Part shown: positions 1 to 9,433 of the stretch, piece by piece | How the letters are laid out: every line of letters begins with the position of its first letter | Position numbering within the stretch: position 1 is the stretch's first letter | Origin: Anaerolineales bacterium UBA832 | GTDB lineage: Bacteria; Chloroflexota; Anaerolineae; Anaerolineales; UBA11657 | DNA: 52,088 nucleotides | Direction of reading: 5' to 3' | Assembly (NCBI GenBank): GCA_002296125.1 | Contig: DBHI01000120.1 | Coordinates: 32,329-84,416 of the forward strand | Notes under the pieces: generated by a model | Databases searched by the model: none | The model's input: the letters and a program-made list of their open reading frames with translations, nothing else | What the model was told of the DNA's origin: nothing | Position numbers and translations under genes: made by a program

Positions 1-2
1 CA

Positions 3-545
3 AAGTGTTTAGATGAAAAATATTATTGGATTGTGGATCCACTTGATGGTAGCATGAATTTTTATAGGGATCTTCCTATTAGTTGCATTTCAATAGGTTT
101 ATTTAATGGGACAAAGCCAGTAATAGGAGTAGTATATGATTTTCATAATGAAGATATGTATACTGGTATTGCTGATCATATTTCTACACTGCAAGATAAA
201 CCTATTCATGTTAGTAGTACAAGTAGTGTTCAGGATGCCATATTGTGTACAGGATTCCCCGTAAACATGGACTTTTCACAGAAAAAACTAATAGAGTTTG
301 TGGAACATGTAATCCATTATAAAAAAGTGCGCTTGTTAGGATCTGCTGCGCTTTCATTGGCGTATGTTGCATGCGGAAAGGTTGACGTATATATGGAGTC
401 AGATATTATGTTATGGGATGTAGCAGCAGGTCTTGCTTTAGTATTAGGGTCTGGAGGTTATGTTGATATTACTCCAGGTACTCATGAGTGGTCATACAAT
501 GTGTATGCGTCCAATAATAATATCAATAGTAGTCAGGATAATTAA
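3..545 (+). CDS. Inositol monophosphatase family protein (5' end outside window)
   Basis: The reading frame is open to the left edge, so the N-terminus is missing and the first in-frame GTG (base 33) is internal. About 180 residues are present. They show the two metal-binding signatures of the IMPase / CysQ / fructose-1,6-bisphosphatase superfamily: WIVDPLDGS near residues 9-17 and LWDVAAG with its metal-ligand Asp near residue 139. Family members hydrolyse sugar, inositol or nucleotide phosphates with Mg2+. In a polysaccharide locus the likely role is dephosphorylating a sugar-phosphate or PAP-type intermediate, but the substrate cannot be read from the sequence. The missing N-terminal Glu ligand cannot be checked. 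The next gene begins 41 bases downstream, consistent with one operon. Confidence 0.88.
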   Translation, partial: KCLDEKYYWIVDPLDGSMNFYRDLPISCISIGLFNGTKPVIGVVYDFHNEDMYTGIADHISTLQDKPIHVSSTSSVQDAILCTGFPVNMDFSQKKLIEFVEHVIHYKKVRLLGSAALSLAYVACGKVDVYMESDIMLWDVAAGLALVLGSGGYVDITPGTHEWSYNVYASNNNINSSQDN

Positions 546-586
546 GGTTTTCTAACATATATAGAGTATATAAAAACTTTCTTAAC

Positions 587-2464
587 GTGAGTAATTTGAT
601 ATTAGTGTCGGCAGATCTTGATTTGTCTCGGATAAAGCATAATTTACAATCTTATATGAATAAGACGTGGATGTATGCTGGTCAAGATGTTAGATTAAGA
701 ATTCGGTGGGAAAACACTTTAGTTCATCTACAACCTCGTGTTAATTTATCTTATCAACTGCAGGAAGCTGCTGATAGTTTGTCAGATGATTTTAATTTAT
801 GGATAGATACAATTGGTCAATCAAACAGTTCATTGTTTTGGTGGTTGGGACAAATAGCTGAGAAGAATCCGTTTGTATCTTCTTTGTTTTTTAATTTATG
901 CTATTTTAAGACGATCATTGATTATATACATAATAATCCTGACAAGAATTATTTAGTTGTTGTAGAAAATCACGCTTTGCGTCGCACATTGAGTAATTAT
1001 GCGAAGAAGAATCAATGGCAATTTGTTGAAATTGATAAATGGTTTGCAGAATTACAATCTCTAAAGAAATCAGTTGCCGAGATATTTTATGGTTTGTTAG
1101 CTAAAATTAATCTGGCTAAAAATTGGATTTCTTTACGGTTAATATTACGTGATTTGTACAAATATCAATCTAGAAATTACTCTGAACATAATTGTCAACT
1201 AAGTAAAACAATTTTATTTCACTCTTGGGTTAGAGATGATAGTATTGATAGTCAAGGGGAATTTATAGATCAGTTCTTCGGGAAGTTGCCTGATTTTATT
1301 AAATCTCATGGGTTTAAGGTGCAATATTTTCATTTACCACTTTCTTTTGTTACCAAATCTTCTGGTCCTTATTACCTTTTGAAGCCTTTGGCTGATAAGG
1401 GTTTACTGTTTCCTTCTCATAATTATTATAAAATCATTGATTTGTTTAAATCAATGATTTACCCAATGTTTTTGTGTTGGAAGCCGTTAAAAGTACAAAA
1501 ATTTAATTCTTGGGAGATTAATGATTTGATTTTGCAGGATAGATGGAATCAAGTATGGTCATCAAGAACAAGTGCTGCATACATGTATTATTTATTTGCT
1601 GCTAGGTTAGGGGAAAGAGGCATACGTTTTAATAAAACTTTGGGTACATTTGAAAATCATATATGGGAAAAAAGCTTTAATTTAGGAGTTCGGCATTTTA
1701 ATGTTTCGGACGAAATTGTTGGTTATCAACATACAACACTTAATTGGAATTATCATTGTTATTCACCAAAATTAAATGAATTTAAATCAGGTGTTTTACC
1801 TGATAGAGTAATTTGCAGTGGATCAATTTGGGAATCTGAATTAATAAAGCGAGGATATAGTAATGTGGATGTTGGAGGAGCATTACGATTTGAATTTTTG
1901 TCAAACAAAATGGAATCATGTGATCGAGACAACAATGAACCCATTATATTAGTGGCAGTTAACGCAGGTGGATTTTTGACACTTGAGGTATTGCGGCAAG
2001 TGTATTTAGCATTTAAGCAGGAGAAGCATAGTAAGATATTAATAAAGGTTCATCCGCATTTACAAATTGATAGTGTTGATTTTGATACAATTTTTGATGG
2101 AAATAAACCATCTAATTTTGAGGTGATTGACAGACCTATGTCTGAATTGCTTCTAGAAGTGGATTTGTTGATTTATTCGTCTACGTCTGTATGTTTAGAG
2201 GCACTTGCAATGGGAGTGCCTGTTATCTCAGTAATACCGGAAACATTTCTTGATTTGGACGATTTGAGATTATTGCCAAATTTGCGTTGTGCAACAGGAT
2301 CATATCAAGAGTTGTTTTTGCAGTCAGAGAAAATTTTAGGAAGATCTCAGGGTGAATATGAGGATTGGTTATCAAAAATTGGTGATACCATGACAGATGT
2401 TTTTTCACCTGTGACAGTTAATACATTGGAATCGTTCATATTAAGTGAGGAAAGTCGTGAATAA
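587..2464 (+). CDS. Putative surface-carbohydrate biosynthesis protein, GT-B-like
   Basis: A 625-residue soluble protein starting at GTG with no strong ribosome binding site. The C-terminal third looks like a GT-B / capsule-polysaccharide glycosyltransferase fold. It has YQHTTLNW, then GGALRFEFL near residue 430, a KVHPH strand-loop, and DLLIYSSTSVCLEALAMGVP near residues 525-545, the usual place where such enzymes bind the nucleotide-sugar phosphates. The N-terminal half has no motif I recognise. The overall plan resembles the large uncharacterised proteins of leptospiral and related O-antigen loci (TIGR04326-like), which I recall but could not test. A cytoplasmic sugar or polyol-phosphate transferase is the best guess. 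The following reductase gene overlaps its 3' end. Confidence 0.55.
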   Translation: MSNLILVSADLDLSRIKHNLQSYMNKTWMYAGQDVRLRIRWENTLVHLQPRVNLSYQLQEAADSLSDDFNLWIDTIGQSNSSLFWWLGQIAEKNPFVSSLFFNLCYFKTIIDYIHNNPDKNYLVVVENHALRRTLSNYAKKNQWQFVEIDKWFAELQSLKKSVAEIFYGLLAKINLAKNWISLRLILRDLYKYQSRNYSEHNCQLSKTILFHSWVRDDSIDSQGEFIDQFFGKLPDFIKSHGFKVQYFHLPLSFVTKSSGPYYLLKPLADKGLLFPSHNYYKIIDLFKSMIYPMFLCWKPLKVQKFNSWEINDLILQDRWNQVWSSRTSAAYMYYLFAARLGERGIRFNKTLGTFENHIWEKSFNLGVRHFNVSDEIVGYQHTTLNWNYHCYSPKLNEFKSGVLPDRVICSGSIWESELIKRGYSNVDVGGALRFEFLSNKMESCDRDNNEPIILVAVNAGGFLTLEVLRQVYLAFKQEKHSKILIKVHPHLQIDSVDFDTIFDGNKPSNFEVIDRPMSELLLEVDLLIYSSTSVCLEALAMGVPVISVIPETFLDLDDLRLLPNLRCATGSYQELFLQSEKILGRSQGEYEDWLSKIGDTMTDVFSPVTVNTLESFILSEESRE

Positions 2465-3347
2465 TAACAAAATGTTGATTACCGGAGCTAATGGAATGGT
2501 AGGCAGTTATGTAACAAAGATTTTTTCAGATTGGGATTTGTATATGACTGATTTGGATTCATTAGATATGTCTAGCACAAAGTTAGATGTATGTGATGCT
2601 GTAGAAGTGATGCAAATAGTAAAAAATGTTGATCCTGATTTTGTTTTACATTTAGCAGCAGCTACAGATGTTGATCGATGTCAAATTGAGCCAGAATGGG
2701 CTTACAGAGTAAATGCTATAGGTACTCAGAATATTGCTTTGGCATGCCAAGAAACAAATGCTCGTTTAATTTATGTTAGTACAGGAAATGTATTTGAAGG
2801 AAACAAAGAAACAGAATATACAGAGTTTGACAAACCAGGTCCTAAGAATATTTATGGAAACTCTAAATTGGTAGGTGAAGAAATAGTTAGTTCTCTGTTA
2901 AATAAGTATTACATTGTTAGGGCTGGTTGGATGATAGGTGGTGGTGTAAAGGACAAGAAGTTTGTTAGCAAGATGGCACATATGTTAATGGATGATCAAG
3001 GACCTTTGAAAGCTGTTAATGATAAATTCGGAAGTCCTACATATGCTTTTGATTTACTTGAAGGAATATCTAAATTGATTGATACAGGCTATTATGGTTT
3101 GTATCATATGGTTAATCCTGGCATGGTATCACGATTTGAAATAGCGGAAGCGTTAAGAGATATTTTGAAAATGACACAAGTAGAAATTGAATCTGTGACT
3201 TCTGAAGAGTTTCAAACTCCAGCCCCAAGAATTCGCATGGAAGCTCTTTCGAATTATAAGCTAGAATTATTAGGGTATAACTGGATGAGGTCATGGAAGG
3301 AAGCATTGAAAGAATATGTTATTACGGAATTATTACCTGTTTTATAA
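2457..3347 (+). CDS. RmlD-like dTDP-4-dehydrorhamnose reductase family SDR
   Basis: A 296-residue NAD(P)H-dependent short-chain dehydrogenase of the RmlD substrate-binding family. It has a Rossmann GANGMVGS loop near residues 8-15, DPDFVLHLAAATDVDRC (typical of RmlD) and the catalytic YGNSK (YxxxK) near residues 132-136. Such enzymes reduce the 4-keto group of dTDP-4-keto-6-deoxy sugars. I chose the GTG at 2457 because GAGGAAAG lies just upstream and the overlap with the preceding gene is then 8 bases; a GTG at 2445 is in frame but poorly placed. No RmlA, RmlB or RmlC gene is in this window, so either the substrate is supplied from elsewhere or this reduces another keto sugar. Confidence 0.8.
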   Translation: MNNNKMLITGANGMVGSYVTKIFSDWDLYMTDLDSLDMSSTKLDVCDAVEVMQIVKNVDPDFVLHLAAATDVDRCQIEPEWAYRVNAIGTQNIALACQETNARLIYVSTGNVFEGNKETEYTEFDKPGPKNIYGNSKLVGEEIVSSLLNKYYIVRAGWMIGGGVKDKKFVSKMAHMLMDDQGPLKAVNDKFGSPTYAFDLLEGISKLIDTGYYGLYHMVNPGMVSRFEIAEALRDILKMTQVEIESVTSEEFQTPAPRIRMEALSNYKLELLGYNWMRSWKEALKEYVITELLPVL

Positions 3348-3378
3348 ATTATTTAATATCGACTTTTTATAGCAACTT

Positions 3379-4581
3379 ATGACTACTGTTACTGTGTTGA
3401 TGCCGGTGTATAACGGTGCTAGATATCTTAGAGAAGCTATAGATAGCATTCTACAACAAACATTTCAGGATTTTGAGTTTCTAATTATTGATGATGCTAG
3501 TACAGATGAATCGGTCAAAATTGTTTTGTCATATCATGATGATAGAATAAGATTGATTCAAAATGAATCTAACCTCGGTCAAGTTAAATGTCAGAACAAA
3601 GGATTACACCTTGCAAATGGTAAATATATTGCTAGGCTTGATCAAGATGATAGTAGTGAAGCAAACCGTTTGCAGAGACAAATAGAGTTTCTGAATTCAA
3701 ATAATAGACTTGCTGTAGTAGGTACATGGCTTGTGAAGGTAGACGGTCGTGGTAATGAGATAGGCAAATGGTTGGGTAATATTGATGATTACATTGATGT
3801 TTTGTTTACGAGTTTAACTAACTCTTTGCCTTTGTATCATCCATCGGTAATGTTTAGACGAGATGCTGTATTGGCTGTCAATGGATATGATGAGGATTTA
3901 CCTTATTGTGAAGATCAGGATTTATGGCGTAGGCTTGCACTAGCTGGTTATGAATCTATTGTGATTCCAGAAGTTTTAACAAGGTATCGTATACATGATG
4001 ATCAACAATCTGTAACCAAATCAAACATTCAAAGTAATAATGTAATTATTACTCTTGAACGTTTTCTGGAATATTTTGTGATTGACTCAGCAGTAAAACC
4101 TTTACGTTTATTGATGACATGTGAATCGTTGCTAGGTTTGGAGTTTTGGGAATTATGTTCCAGTCCAAAAGTAACTCGTCAATATTGTGATTACATTTTG
4201 CAGTTATTGTTCAGTATGAAGGAGAAATTGCAATTGACGTCTATTCAATTTGAGAAGTTGGAGTTATTGATGCGGAGGCATGCTGTATATGCTAGTTTGC
4301 GTGCTTGGAGAGGTGGGTTGTTTAGACAGTGGTTTGCAAGTGTGCCAATGTACTTGTTTGCTGTTCGAGGTGGAATATCAATGACATTATGTCATTATGT
4401 GTATATTTATCCAATTGTTTATGTGATTGCTCCCATTTTTATAATACTTCGTACAATAAAAAGATTGGTTTTTAAAATAACATACGTAAAGTCGTTGTTT
4501 GAATACATGAGGCATATTGGTAAGCAATCCAATGTATTGCGTTACTGGTACAGAAAAATCAGATATTCGAATTCAAGATAG
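3379..4581 (+). CDS. Family 2 glycosyltransferase
   Basis: A 400-residue GT-A fold enzyme. It opens with VTVLMPVYNGARYLREAIDS, the classic GT2 nucleotide-binding start. DQDD at residues 88-91 is the DxD metal/UDP site, and EDQDLWRRLALAGY near residue 178 is the ED motif carrying the catalytic base. About 150 residues follow the catalytic domain, including a hydrophobic stretch near residues 340-365 that may associate with the membrane. It should transfer one sugar from a nucleotide donor to the lipid-linked glycan at the cytoplasmic face. Donor and linkage cannot be predicted. Confidence 0.88.
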   Translation: MTTVTVLMPVYNGARYLREAIDSILQQTFQDFEFLIIDDASTDESVKIVLSYHDDRIRLIQNESNLGQVKCQNKGLHLANGKYIARLDQDDSSEANRLQRQIEFLNSNNRLAVVGTWLVKVDGRGNEIGKWLGNIDDYIDVLFTSLTNSLPLYHPSVMFRRDAVLAVNGYDEDLPYCEDQDLWRRLALAGYESIVIPEVLTRYRIHDDQQSVTKSNIQSNNVIITLERFLEYFVIDSAVKPLRLLMTCESLLGLEFWELCSSPKVTRQYCDYILQLLFSMKEKLQLTSIQFEKLELLMRRHAVYASLRAWRGGLFRQWFASVPMYLFAVRGGISMTLCHYVYIYPIVYVIAPIFIILRTIKRLVFKITYVKSLFEYMRHIGKQSNVLRYWYRKIRYSNSR

Positions 4582-4597
4582 TTATAGTTAATTATAT

Positions 4598-4602
4598 GGA
4601 GA
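4598..4602 (+). promoter_or_regulatory. Ribosome binding site indicating an ATT start
   Basis: GGAGA lies 8 bases before an ATT codon at 4611. Downstream of the in-frame TAG at 4605 there is no ATG, GTG or TTG until 4677, yet the codons from 4644 encode the conserved first beta strand of the GT4 fold. The site therefore supports initiation at ATT. Confidence 0.45.
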
Positions 4603-4610
4603 ATTAGACA

Positions 4611-5912
4611 ATTAATAGATCAACAGATTATTCACAAAATGTAATTGCTTATGTTACTGAAAGTTATCCAGGCATAATGACGTTTATGGAACGTGAGATT
4701 TCAGGTCTGATTCATCATGGATGGAAAGTATCAGTCCTAGCTTTGCATGGTCCGATGCATGTAAACTATGCTGCTGAATTGGATCAGAGCAAAGTAGATA
4801 AATATTATTGTTTGAATAGACATTTGTTTTCAATTAGAATGTTGCTGTCACATGTGAGTATGTTGATAAAAATACCAGGCAAGTATTTTAACTCACTGAT
4901 CTGTTTGTTTCGTTATTATTCTTCATCTTGGTATTTATTTTCAAGAGCTATATATGCGTTTTTAAAAGCTGGCTATTTTTATGAGATCGCTAGATCAGTT
5001 GGGGTTAAACATATACATGCACATTTTGCTGGTAGGACTGTCGATGTTGCAATTTTTTTGTCAAAATTCCTTGAGATCGAGTTTAGTTTTACGGGTCATT
5101 CAAATGATGTAACAGGTACATATCCTCTTCTGCAAGAAAAAATTCAGCTTGCAAGTTTTGTGATTGCAGAGAATCAGAATGCGTATGATGCAGTTGTGTC
5201 ACTGATACCACATGATAATATTGATCATGATGTTCACATCATTCGACCTGGTGTAAACACAAGTTTTTTTAAGCCATTAGTAGATATGCAATCGGATATT
5301 CCAACATTGATTAGTGTAACAAGACTAGTTGAATCCAAGGGATTGAATGATTTGGTTAATGCATGCTGCCAGTTAAAAGAGCGAGGATTGGATTTTGTTT
5401 GTCATATTGTAGGTGATGGGCCTCTATTTAATGAATTAGAGATGCAGATAAATGAACTCAATCTTGACAAATATATATTTCTTAAAGGGGAGTTGCCATC
5501 TACAGAAATATTACAATTATTGAATAATTCATGGATTTTTGTTCTACCTTGTATACGAGTCAATAGTAGCCAGGGTGATCATCCTAAAGAGTTTGTTTCT
5601 GTAGTAGAGGATGGTATTCCATCATCTTTAATAGAAGCTATGTCAGTAGGATTACCAGTAGTAACTACTAATGTAGGAGCTCTGCATGAATTAATAAATA
5701 GTCCAATCAATGGCATGGTTGTTGAACAAAGAAATTCAGATGAATTAGCACGCGTATTGATAAATTTAATAAATGACTCATCTTTGAGGAATGAATTAGG
5801 TGATAATGCTAGAAAAACAGTAATGAAAGACTTTGATACTTATGTTTGTTCAAGAAAATTGGGTTCACTTATATTAAATACTATTAATAAAAATAAACTG
5901 GAGAAGTTATGA
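4611..5912 (+). CDS. Family 4 glycosyltransferase (probable ATT start)
   Basis: A GT-B enzyme resembling WcaL/colanic-acid-type GT4 transferases. It has HAHFAGRTVDVA, FTGHSNDVT, SVTRLVESKGLNDLV for the donor domain, and EDGIPSSLIEAMSVGLPVV near residue 333, a D-x7-E variant of the EX7E signature. The first ATG (4677) would remove the strand NVIAYVTESYPG that normally opens the fold. That strand is encoded in frame upstream, reaching back to an ATT at 4611 with GGAGA 8 bases before it. An in-frame ATG at 4596 exists but is followed after two codons by TAG (4605-4607). So either ATT is used (433 residues), or the gene carries an early nonsense change, or the base call is wrong. Its stop overlaps the next start as ATGA. 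Confidence 0.8.
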   Translation: MNRSTDYSQNVIAYVTESYPGIMTFMEREISGLIHHGWKVSVLALHGPMHVNYAAELDQSKVDKYYCLNRHLFSIRMLLSHVSMLIKIPGKYFNSLICLFRYYSSSWYLFSRAIYAFLKAGYFYEIARSVGVKHIHAHFAGRTVDVAIFLSKFLEIEFSFTGHSNDVTGTYPLLQEKIQLASFVIAENQNAYDAVVSLIPHDNIDHDVHIIRPGVNTSFFKPLVDMQSDIPTLISVTRLVESKGLNDLVNACCQLKERGLDFVCHIVGDGPLFNELEMQINELNLDKYIFLKGELPSTEILQLLNNSWIFVLPCIRVNSSQGDHPKEFVSVVEDGIPSSLIEAMSVGLPVVTTNVGALHELINSPINGMVVEQRNSDELARVLINLINDSSLRNELGDNARKTVMKDFDTYVCSRKLGSLILNTINKNKLEKL

Positions 5913-7681
5913 ATATAGTGGGAATACATGATGGTCACAACTCTAGTGTAACAATTGTACAAAATGGTAAGGTTTTAGCTGCTTGTCAGGAAGAACGTTT
6001 GACTCGTGTGAAAAATCAAGGTGGTTCACCAGTAAATGCTTTACATGAATCTTTGAGAATCAGTGGACTTGGCACATTGGACTCGATTGATCAATTTGTT
6101 ATAGCAGGCAGAGTATCTCAGCCACCATATATTACTCGTCAAGATGTTTTAGATGATTATGCTTATAAAAGTATGTATAGTAAATCAGCTATGGGAGCGC
6201 TGCGATCAGTAGTATCAGATAATGACTTGATCAGGAATTTATGGTTACGCTTACAAAAATATCAAACTTCTTCTGCGCAAAGAATGCGATCAAGTTTTTT
6301 AATTGATGAAGGAGTTCCGTTTGAAAAAGTTCAATTTATCGATCACCATACTGCACATGCATCTAGTGCATATTATGGTATGGCTAATTATGATGAACGT
6401 ATTTTAGTGTTAACTAATGATGGTGCTGGAGATGGTTTGTGTGGAACTGTGAGCATAGGATATGAAGGTCAGTTGCAGCGTATTGGACAGATATCAGAGG
6501 ACAATTCACTTGCTACTATTTTTGCAATGATAACTTATATGATGGGAATGGTTCCGCTTGAGCATGAGTATAAGATAATGGGTTTGGCTCCATATTATCG
6601 AGGTGATGTTAAAAACAATAAAGTATATCAAGGTCTTGTTAATATTTTTGAATGGGATCAAGAGACTCCATTTTTGTGGCGAAGGAGTGATCATATTCCT
6701 AGAGTTGGATATCTCTGGAAATATTTAGAAAATTTGCTACATAATCAACGTTTTGATTCTGTTGCAGCTAGTATGCAGGCATATACTGAGATGTTTATGG
6801 TTGAGTGGGTCAAACGTTGTATTCGTGAAACAGGAGTGACTAGAGTTGCTGTTGCTGGTGGTACGTTTATGAACGTGAAAGCTAATCAAGCATTGCTAGA
6901 TATACCAGACGTTGAAGAATTATTTGTTTTTCCTTCATGTGGTGATGAAACAAATTCGGTGGGTGCTGCTTATTGGTCTTATGCTCACAGTCAATTGTCG
7001 GATCATAAGACTGTCAATATTCATAAATTGGGTTCAATTTATTGGGGTGGTGAATTTAGTGATCATGAGATAGAAAATGTATTAGAAAATTTTAAGTTTA
7101 ATAGCAAAGAAGTCATTTATAAAAAACACGATAATATTGAGAGTATAGTAGCTGAACTTTTGTCTACTGACAAAGTAGTTGCTCGTTTCAAAGGTAGAAT
7201 GGAATTTGGTGCTCGTGCCTTAGGTAATCGATCTATACTTGCTAAACCATCTGATTTACAAGTTGTTCAATATATTAATGATATTATCAAATCCCGGGAT
7301 TTCTGGATGCCTTTTGCTCCAGCAGTTTTAGCGGAATATAGTGATGATTATTTTCGGAAAAACAAACCAATTAGTGCAAGTTATATGGTTATGTCATTTG
7401 ATACTAAGAAAAGTAAGCGAGGAGATATTATTGCATCTTTGCATCCTCAAGATGGTACTGCTAGACCACAGGAAGTATATTCAGATATGAATTCCGATTT
7501 TGCATCCTTGTTACAAGAATATCGTAGTATAACTGGAGAAGCTGTGCTTTTAAATACATCTTTTAATTTACATGGTTATCCATTAGTTTATTCTCCGTTA
7601 GATGCATTAAATGTTTTTAATAGATCTGGACTAGAATATATGGCTTTGGGAAATTATTTGGTATCTAAGTGCGAAAAATAA
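5909..7681 (+). CDS. Carbamoyltransferase, NodU/CmcH/TobZ family (copy 1)
   Basis: A 590-residue two-domain O-carbamoyltransferase. The N-terminal Kae1-like domain starts MNIVGIHDGHNSS and carries DHHTAHASSAYY near residues 144-155, the metal-binding HxxxH region that forms carbamoyl-adenylate from carbamoyl phosphate and ATP. MGLAPY follows, then the YrdC-like C-terminal domain with MEFGARALGNRS near residue 434 and LLNTSFNLHG. The product is expected to carbamoylate a hydroxyl on a sugar of the glycan or its nucleotide-activated precursor. GGAGAAG precedes the ATG, which overlaps the previous stop. It is clearly different from the second family member at 30120. Confidence 0.92.
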   Translation: MNIVGIHDGHNSSVTIVQNGKVLAACQEERLTRVKNQGGSPVNALHESLRISGLGTLDSIDQFVIAGRVSQPPYITRQDVLDDYAYKSMYSKSAMGALRSVVSDNDLIRNLWLRLQKYQTSSAQRMRSSFLIDEGVPFEKVQFIDHHTAHASSAYYGMANYDERILVLTNDGAGDGLCGTVSIGYEGQLQRIGQISEDNSLATIFAMITYMMGMVPLEHEYKIMGLAPYYRGDVKNNKVYQGLVNIFEWDQETPFLWRRSDHIPRVGYLWKYLENLLHNQRFDSVAASMQAYTEMFMVEWVKRCIRETGVTRVAVAGGTFMNVKANQALLDIPDVEELFVFPSCGDETNSVGAAYWSYAHSQLSDHKTVNIHKLGSIYWGGEFSDHEIENVLENFKFNSKEVIYKKHDNIESIVAELLSTDKVVARFKGRMEFGARALGNRSILAKPSDLQVVQYINDIIKSRDFWMPFAPAVLAEYSDDYFRKNKPISASYMVMSFDTKKSKRGDIIASLHPQDGTARPQEVYSDMNSDFASLLQEYRSITGEAVLLNTSFNLHGYPLVYSPLDALNVFNRSGLEYMALGNYLVSKCEK

Positions 7682-9330
7682 TATATAAACAATATTTACT
7701 AGCTATCTTGTGGGTTTTCATACTGTATATCCCTACTATTTATGCATTATCTTCATCTATAATTTCAGATAGATACTTCTCTGGTAGCATTGTAAATATT
7801 CATGACCATAATGCTTATCTATCATCAGTCCAAGATGGTATGAATGGAGAAGTATGGCTGGGGAATTTATTGTTTACTACTGAAAGTGATTTACCACAGG
7901 GACTGCATCATATTCATGCATCATTATTTTATAGAATACTTGGTTGGATTTATGGTTTGATTGGACTTCCAATAAATTTGTTTTATATAGTTATAGGAAG
8001 TATATTTGCATTTATAGCTTTTATTGGATATTGTAAACTATTTAATGCATGTTTTAGTAGTAAAAGAGAATTAACTGTAGCCATGATACTGTTGTTTGTT
8101 TTTCCTGGTGTATTGTGGATCAATCAACTCATGCAGCAAATTCCTGATAATACTACTTATTTTCCAAACCACATTTTATTTGCAGAACTGTGGGGAAATC
8201 CTAGTATGAATCCACTGACCCACAATAGTTATATGCCTCATTTTGTGTTTGCTACTGCTACTTCTTCTATTTTATTTTGTAGCTTACTTGAAGTGGTTCA
8301 CTCAAAATCTTCTAATTATTTGAGAATTGCAATATCTAGCTTGTTGGTAGCTTGGCTGTTACCTACATTAGGTATATTGTGGATAGCAATTTCCTTTACC
8401 TATATTCTATATAATAGATTGTATTTTGGTTTGTCTAATTCTAGAATCAAGTTATTATCTATTTCATTTGTACCAGCAGTTATACTATCTTTATGGTCAT
8501 CTCATTTAGTATTTCTCGATGAGTTTTGGGTAAAGTATATTTATACAAATGTTGTGATGAATGGAACTATTGACTTAGCTCTGTTCATTCTCCATTTAGG
8601 TATTTTTAGTATAGTAGTAGCATGGAGTATGTTTGAGATTGCCAAAAATCATACTAAGAATTCTGGAGGTACTGTATTAGCTGTTATATGGTTGTTCTGG
8701 TTATTTATTATTTCATTGGCATCTTTTCCAGGTTCTCCGAGATTTATGGATGGAATTTATTTGCCAGTTATTATCCTTGTAACATATGCTTATTCCAATA
8801 TTAGAAACACTAAACCAGCACTGTTACGATGGTTCAATTTAACAATAATTGTAGCTGTTTTACCAGGAACTATTCTTACATATATATATCCATGGTATGG
8901 TCACTTATATGTTCACTTTTTTGAGACGCGTTTAAATTTGCTTAGTGATGAAATTTGGCCAATACATTTATCTAAATCAGAGGCCAATACCCTGTACTGG
9001 CTTAAAGATAATGTTGATAATAGTGATGTTGTTATATCGGGACCGATAATGTCTAGTTTTGTACCGGCTTTTTCTGGTTCGAGGGTTTATTTTGGGCATA
9101 TTGGTAGAACAGTTGATTTTCATCGTAAGTTAGATGAATTACAGACACTTGAAGATACCAAAAGATTACCTTTACTTGAATTAGATGGGGATTTGTGGCT
9201 GGTGAGTACACCAAAAGAACCAATTGCTTCTCCGAGTAGATTGTATGTTGGTCAGACCAATTATTATTGTGCAACAGATAGTATTTTGATGGATGATGTT
9301 TCAGTGGTGCAATATCAATGGTGTGATTAG
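7669..9330 (+). CDS. Multi-pass membrane protein, GT-C glycosyltransferase-like
   Basis: A 553-residue protein with about ten hydrophobic segments and a mostly soluble C-terminal tail after residue 430. The first periplasmic loop has HDHNAYLSSVQDGMNGE near residue 45. Acidic and His residues directly after the first membrane helix are typical of GT-C enzymes, which use polyprenyl-phosphate sugars on the outer membrane face. The GTG start overlaps the end of the carbamoyltransferase gene by 13 bases. No family name can be assigned with certainty. The tail contains NVDNSDVVISGP, seen in many membrane proteins of this kind after the last helix. Confidence 0.6.
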   Translation: MRKIIYKQYLLAILWVFILYIPTIYALSSSIISDRYFSGSIVNIHDHNAYLSSVQDGMNGEVWLGNLLFTTESDLPQGLHHIHASLFYRILGWIYGLIGLPINLFYIVIGSIFAFIAFIGYCKLFNACFSSKRELTVAMILLFVFPGVLWINQLMQQIPDNTTYFPNHILFAELWGNPSMNPLTHNSYMPHFVFATATSSILFCSLLEVVHSKSSNYLRIAISSLLVAWLLPTLGILWIAISFTYILYNRLYFGLSNSRIKLLSISFVPAVILSLWSSHLVFLDEFWVKYIYTNVVMNGTIDLALFILHLGIFSIVVAWSMFEIAKNHTKNSGGTVLAVIWLFWLFIISLASFPGSPRFMDGIYLPVIILVTYAYSNIRNTKPALLRWFNLTIIVAVLPGTILTYIYPWYGHLYVHFFETRLNLLSDEIWPIHLSKSEANTLYWLKDNVDNSDVVISGPIMSSFVPAFSGSRVYFGHIGRTVDFHRKLDELQTLEDTKRLPLLELDGDLWLVSTPKEPIASPSRLYVGQTNYYCATDSILMDDVSVVQYQWCD

Positions 9331-9433
9331 TGACTTTAGTTGATAACATATATATAATTGTTTGCAAAATGTTACTGATCAATTTGAGTGAATTTTGGAC
9401 ATATAAACTAATCAATAAATGTTGGTATTTTAG

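Noticed and set aside
33..545. GTG at 33 as the start of a complete inositol-phosphatase-like gene
   Set aside because: The frame remains open upstream to the window edge and the residues before it (KYYWIV) belong to the conserved motif, so the gene is cut by the window rather than starting here.
9331..9433. TATAAT-like sequence in the gap between the two membrane protein genes as a promoter
   Set aside because: No -35-like element occurs at a suitable distance, and TATA-rich strings are frequent throughout this AT-rich window.
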